Below, one piece after another: positions 15,277 to 15,726 of a DNA stretch of 15,726 bases. The stretch is taken from contig JAKAHW010000007.1 of NCBI GenBank assembly GCA_021825285.1, positions 1-15,726 on the forward strand, in the 5' to 3' direction. The notes beneath the pieces are model-generated. The model was not told the DNA's origin. It did not search any database and worked only from the letters and a program-made list of their open reading frames with translations. Source of the stretch: a bacterium. GTDB lineage: Bacteria; Patescibacteria; Microgenomatia; Levybacterales; GWA1-39-11. Numbering within the stretch: the stretch's first letter is position 1; each line of letters starts with the position of its first letter. The translations under genes and the position numbers were made by a program.

Positions 15277-15469
15277 CTTCCAAAATAATTTGGACTCTAA
15301 GTTTAGATTAACTTGCAATCAATCCTAAATTGAAAACTGGAAATTGTTAATTTTAAATTTTTTCCCACAAAAAATACCTGCATTCTATAATGCAATAATA
15401 TCCCTGAAAGTTATTTAGCTGAAAAAATTAAACGAGGAATCAGAAGAATTTAGGTTTTATCCTAAACAT
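15277..15469. other. AT-rich spacer between inverted heptamer arrays, no gene seen
   Basis: No reading frame, RNA gene or strong terminator is visible. Two small perfect hairpins occur: TGCATT/AATGCA with a 4-nt loop (15379-15394) and TTTAGG/CCTAAA with a 6-nt loop (15449-15466). The first overlaps a TATAAT that has no matching -35. Together with the flanking arrays the block is about 263 bp, the size of a miniature mobile element. Confidence 0.4.
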
Positions 15470-15503
15470 CTATTCACTATTTACTAGTTAGCTATTAACT
15501 AAT
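15470..15503 (-). repeat. Inverted heptamer array, right edge of the AT-rich spacer
   Basis: Plus-strand units CTATTCA (15470), CTATTTA (15477), CTAGTTAG (15484) and CTATTAA (15492), then CTAA. In reverse complement these read TTAATAG, CTAACTAG, TAAATAG, TGAATAG, about 27 of 32 positions matching the left array with two 1-nt gaps. It ends 2 bp from the stop codon of the zinc-ribbon gene. Confidence 0.65.
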
Positions 15504-15504
15504 C

Positions 15505-15726
15505 TTAGGCCTGTGTTCTATTCTTTGAAAAGCAGTTTCTGCAAAGAACTGGTCTTCCGTCTTTTGGTTCGAAAGGAACAGTATCTTTAGCTCCGCATTC
15601 AGAACAGGTTATTTCGAATTGCCTTCTTGGGCCTCCGAATCTTCCACCACCACCTACTTGAGTCCTTTTGTTTTTTCTACAATCGGCACATCGGGATGGT
15701 TTGTTGTCGAAACCTTTTTGTTTGTA
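15505..15726 (-). CDS. Small CxxC zinc-ribbon protein (5' partial)
   Basis: 73 residues are visible; the start lies beyond the right edge. It reads KGFDNKPSRCADCRKNKR near the left, then a Gly/Arg-rich linker, then CSECGAKDTVPFEPKDGRPVLCRNCF and a short basic end. The pattern CxxC-(V)PFxPxxGRPVxCxxCF is that of the small predicted zinc-ribbon proteins common in Patescibacteria and Chloroflexi; the preceding R-C-x-D-C-R-K half is the usual partner ribbon. All Cys are conserved. It probably binds nucleic acid or protein in the cytoplasm, but no function is proven for the family. Stop codon TAA at 15507-15505. Confidence 0.85.
   Translation of the reverse strand, partial: YKQKGFDNKPSRCADCRKNKRTQVGGGGRFGGPRRQFEITCSECGAKDTVPFEPKDGRPVLCRNCFSKNRTQA

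Noticed and set aside
15379..15394. Promoter with TATAAT in the spacer (15386-15391)
   Set aside because: No -35-like hexamer lies 16-18 bp upstream and no gene follows on the plus strand.

Overview
The window looks like a piece of a Patescibacteria (Candidate Phyla Radiation) chromosome, most likely a Microgenomates-type lineage. This is inferred from protein style, not from a marker gene. The signs are a giant repeat-rich surface protein with a peptidase S74 chaperone domain, an O-antigen-ligase-like membrane protein fused to TPRs, a solute-binding protein anchored by a membrane helix instead of a lipid, a small CxxC zinc-ribbon protein, a four-helix-bundle (23S rRNA intervening-sequence type) protein, low GC, and almost no Shine-Dalgarno sequences. 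TGA ends two of the clear genes, so the code is the standard bacterial one, which argues against Gracilibacteria or Absconditabacteria.

Layout. Positions 1-6710 are the 3' part of one very large surface-protein gene that is open at the left edge; at least 2235 residues lie in the window. A four-helix-bundle gene (6724-7122) follows, flanked by inverted arrays of 7-bp repeats. Next is a small single-pass membrane ORF (7214-7459), convergent with a membrane-anchored 574-residue protein of unknown function (7430-9154, minus). A phenylacetate-CoA-ligase-like adenylating enzyme (9177-10457, plus) is divergent from the unknown protein. A NitT/TauT-type ABC importer runs on the minus strand: ATPase (13043-12249), permease (12256-11480) and binding protein (11448-10450). 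The ligase-like/TPR membrane protein (13128-15242) diverges from it. A 262-bp AT-rich spacer bounded by inverted heptamer arrays follows, then the 3' part of a zinc-ribbon gene (15505-15726, minus).

How it works together. The two large outer genes are cell-surface functions: a huge adhesin or fibre-like protein with beta-propellers, a jelly-roll and a self-processing chaperone domain, and a polymerase/ligase-type glycan or glycoprotein enzyme. The central block (about 7.2-13.0 kb) holds a small-molecule importer, an acyl-adenylating enzyme and an unknown exported protein. It reads as more AT-rich than its flanks and may be an accessory module; a metabolic link between the importer and the ligase-like enzyme is possible but unproven.

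Two patterns cut across the genes. Four genes have a promoter-like element whose -10 box ends 6-9 nt before the ATG and no Shine-Dalgarno site, which predicts leaderless mRNAs. In the giant protein, domains appear to be inserted inside one another: a jelly-roll is split by a kelch propeller, which is itself split by a second propeller plus a glycine-rich domain.
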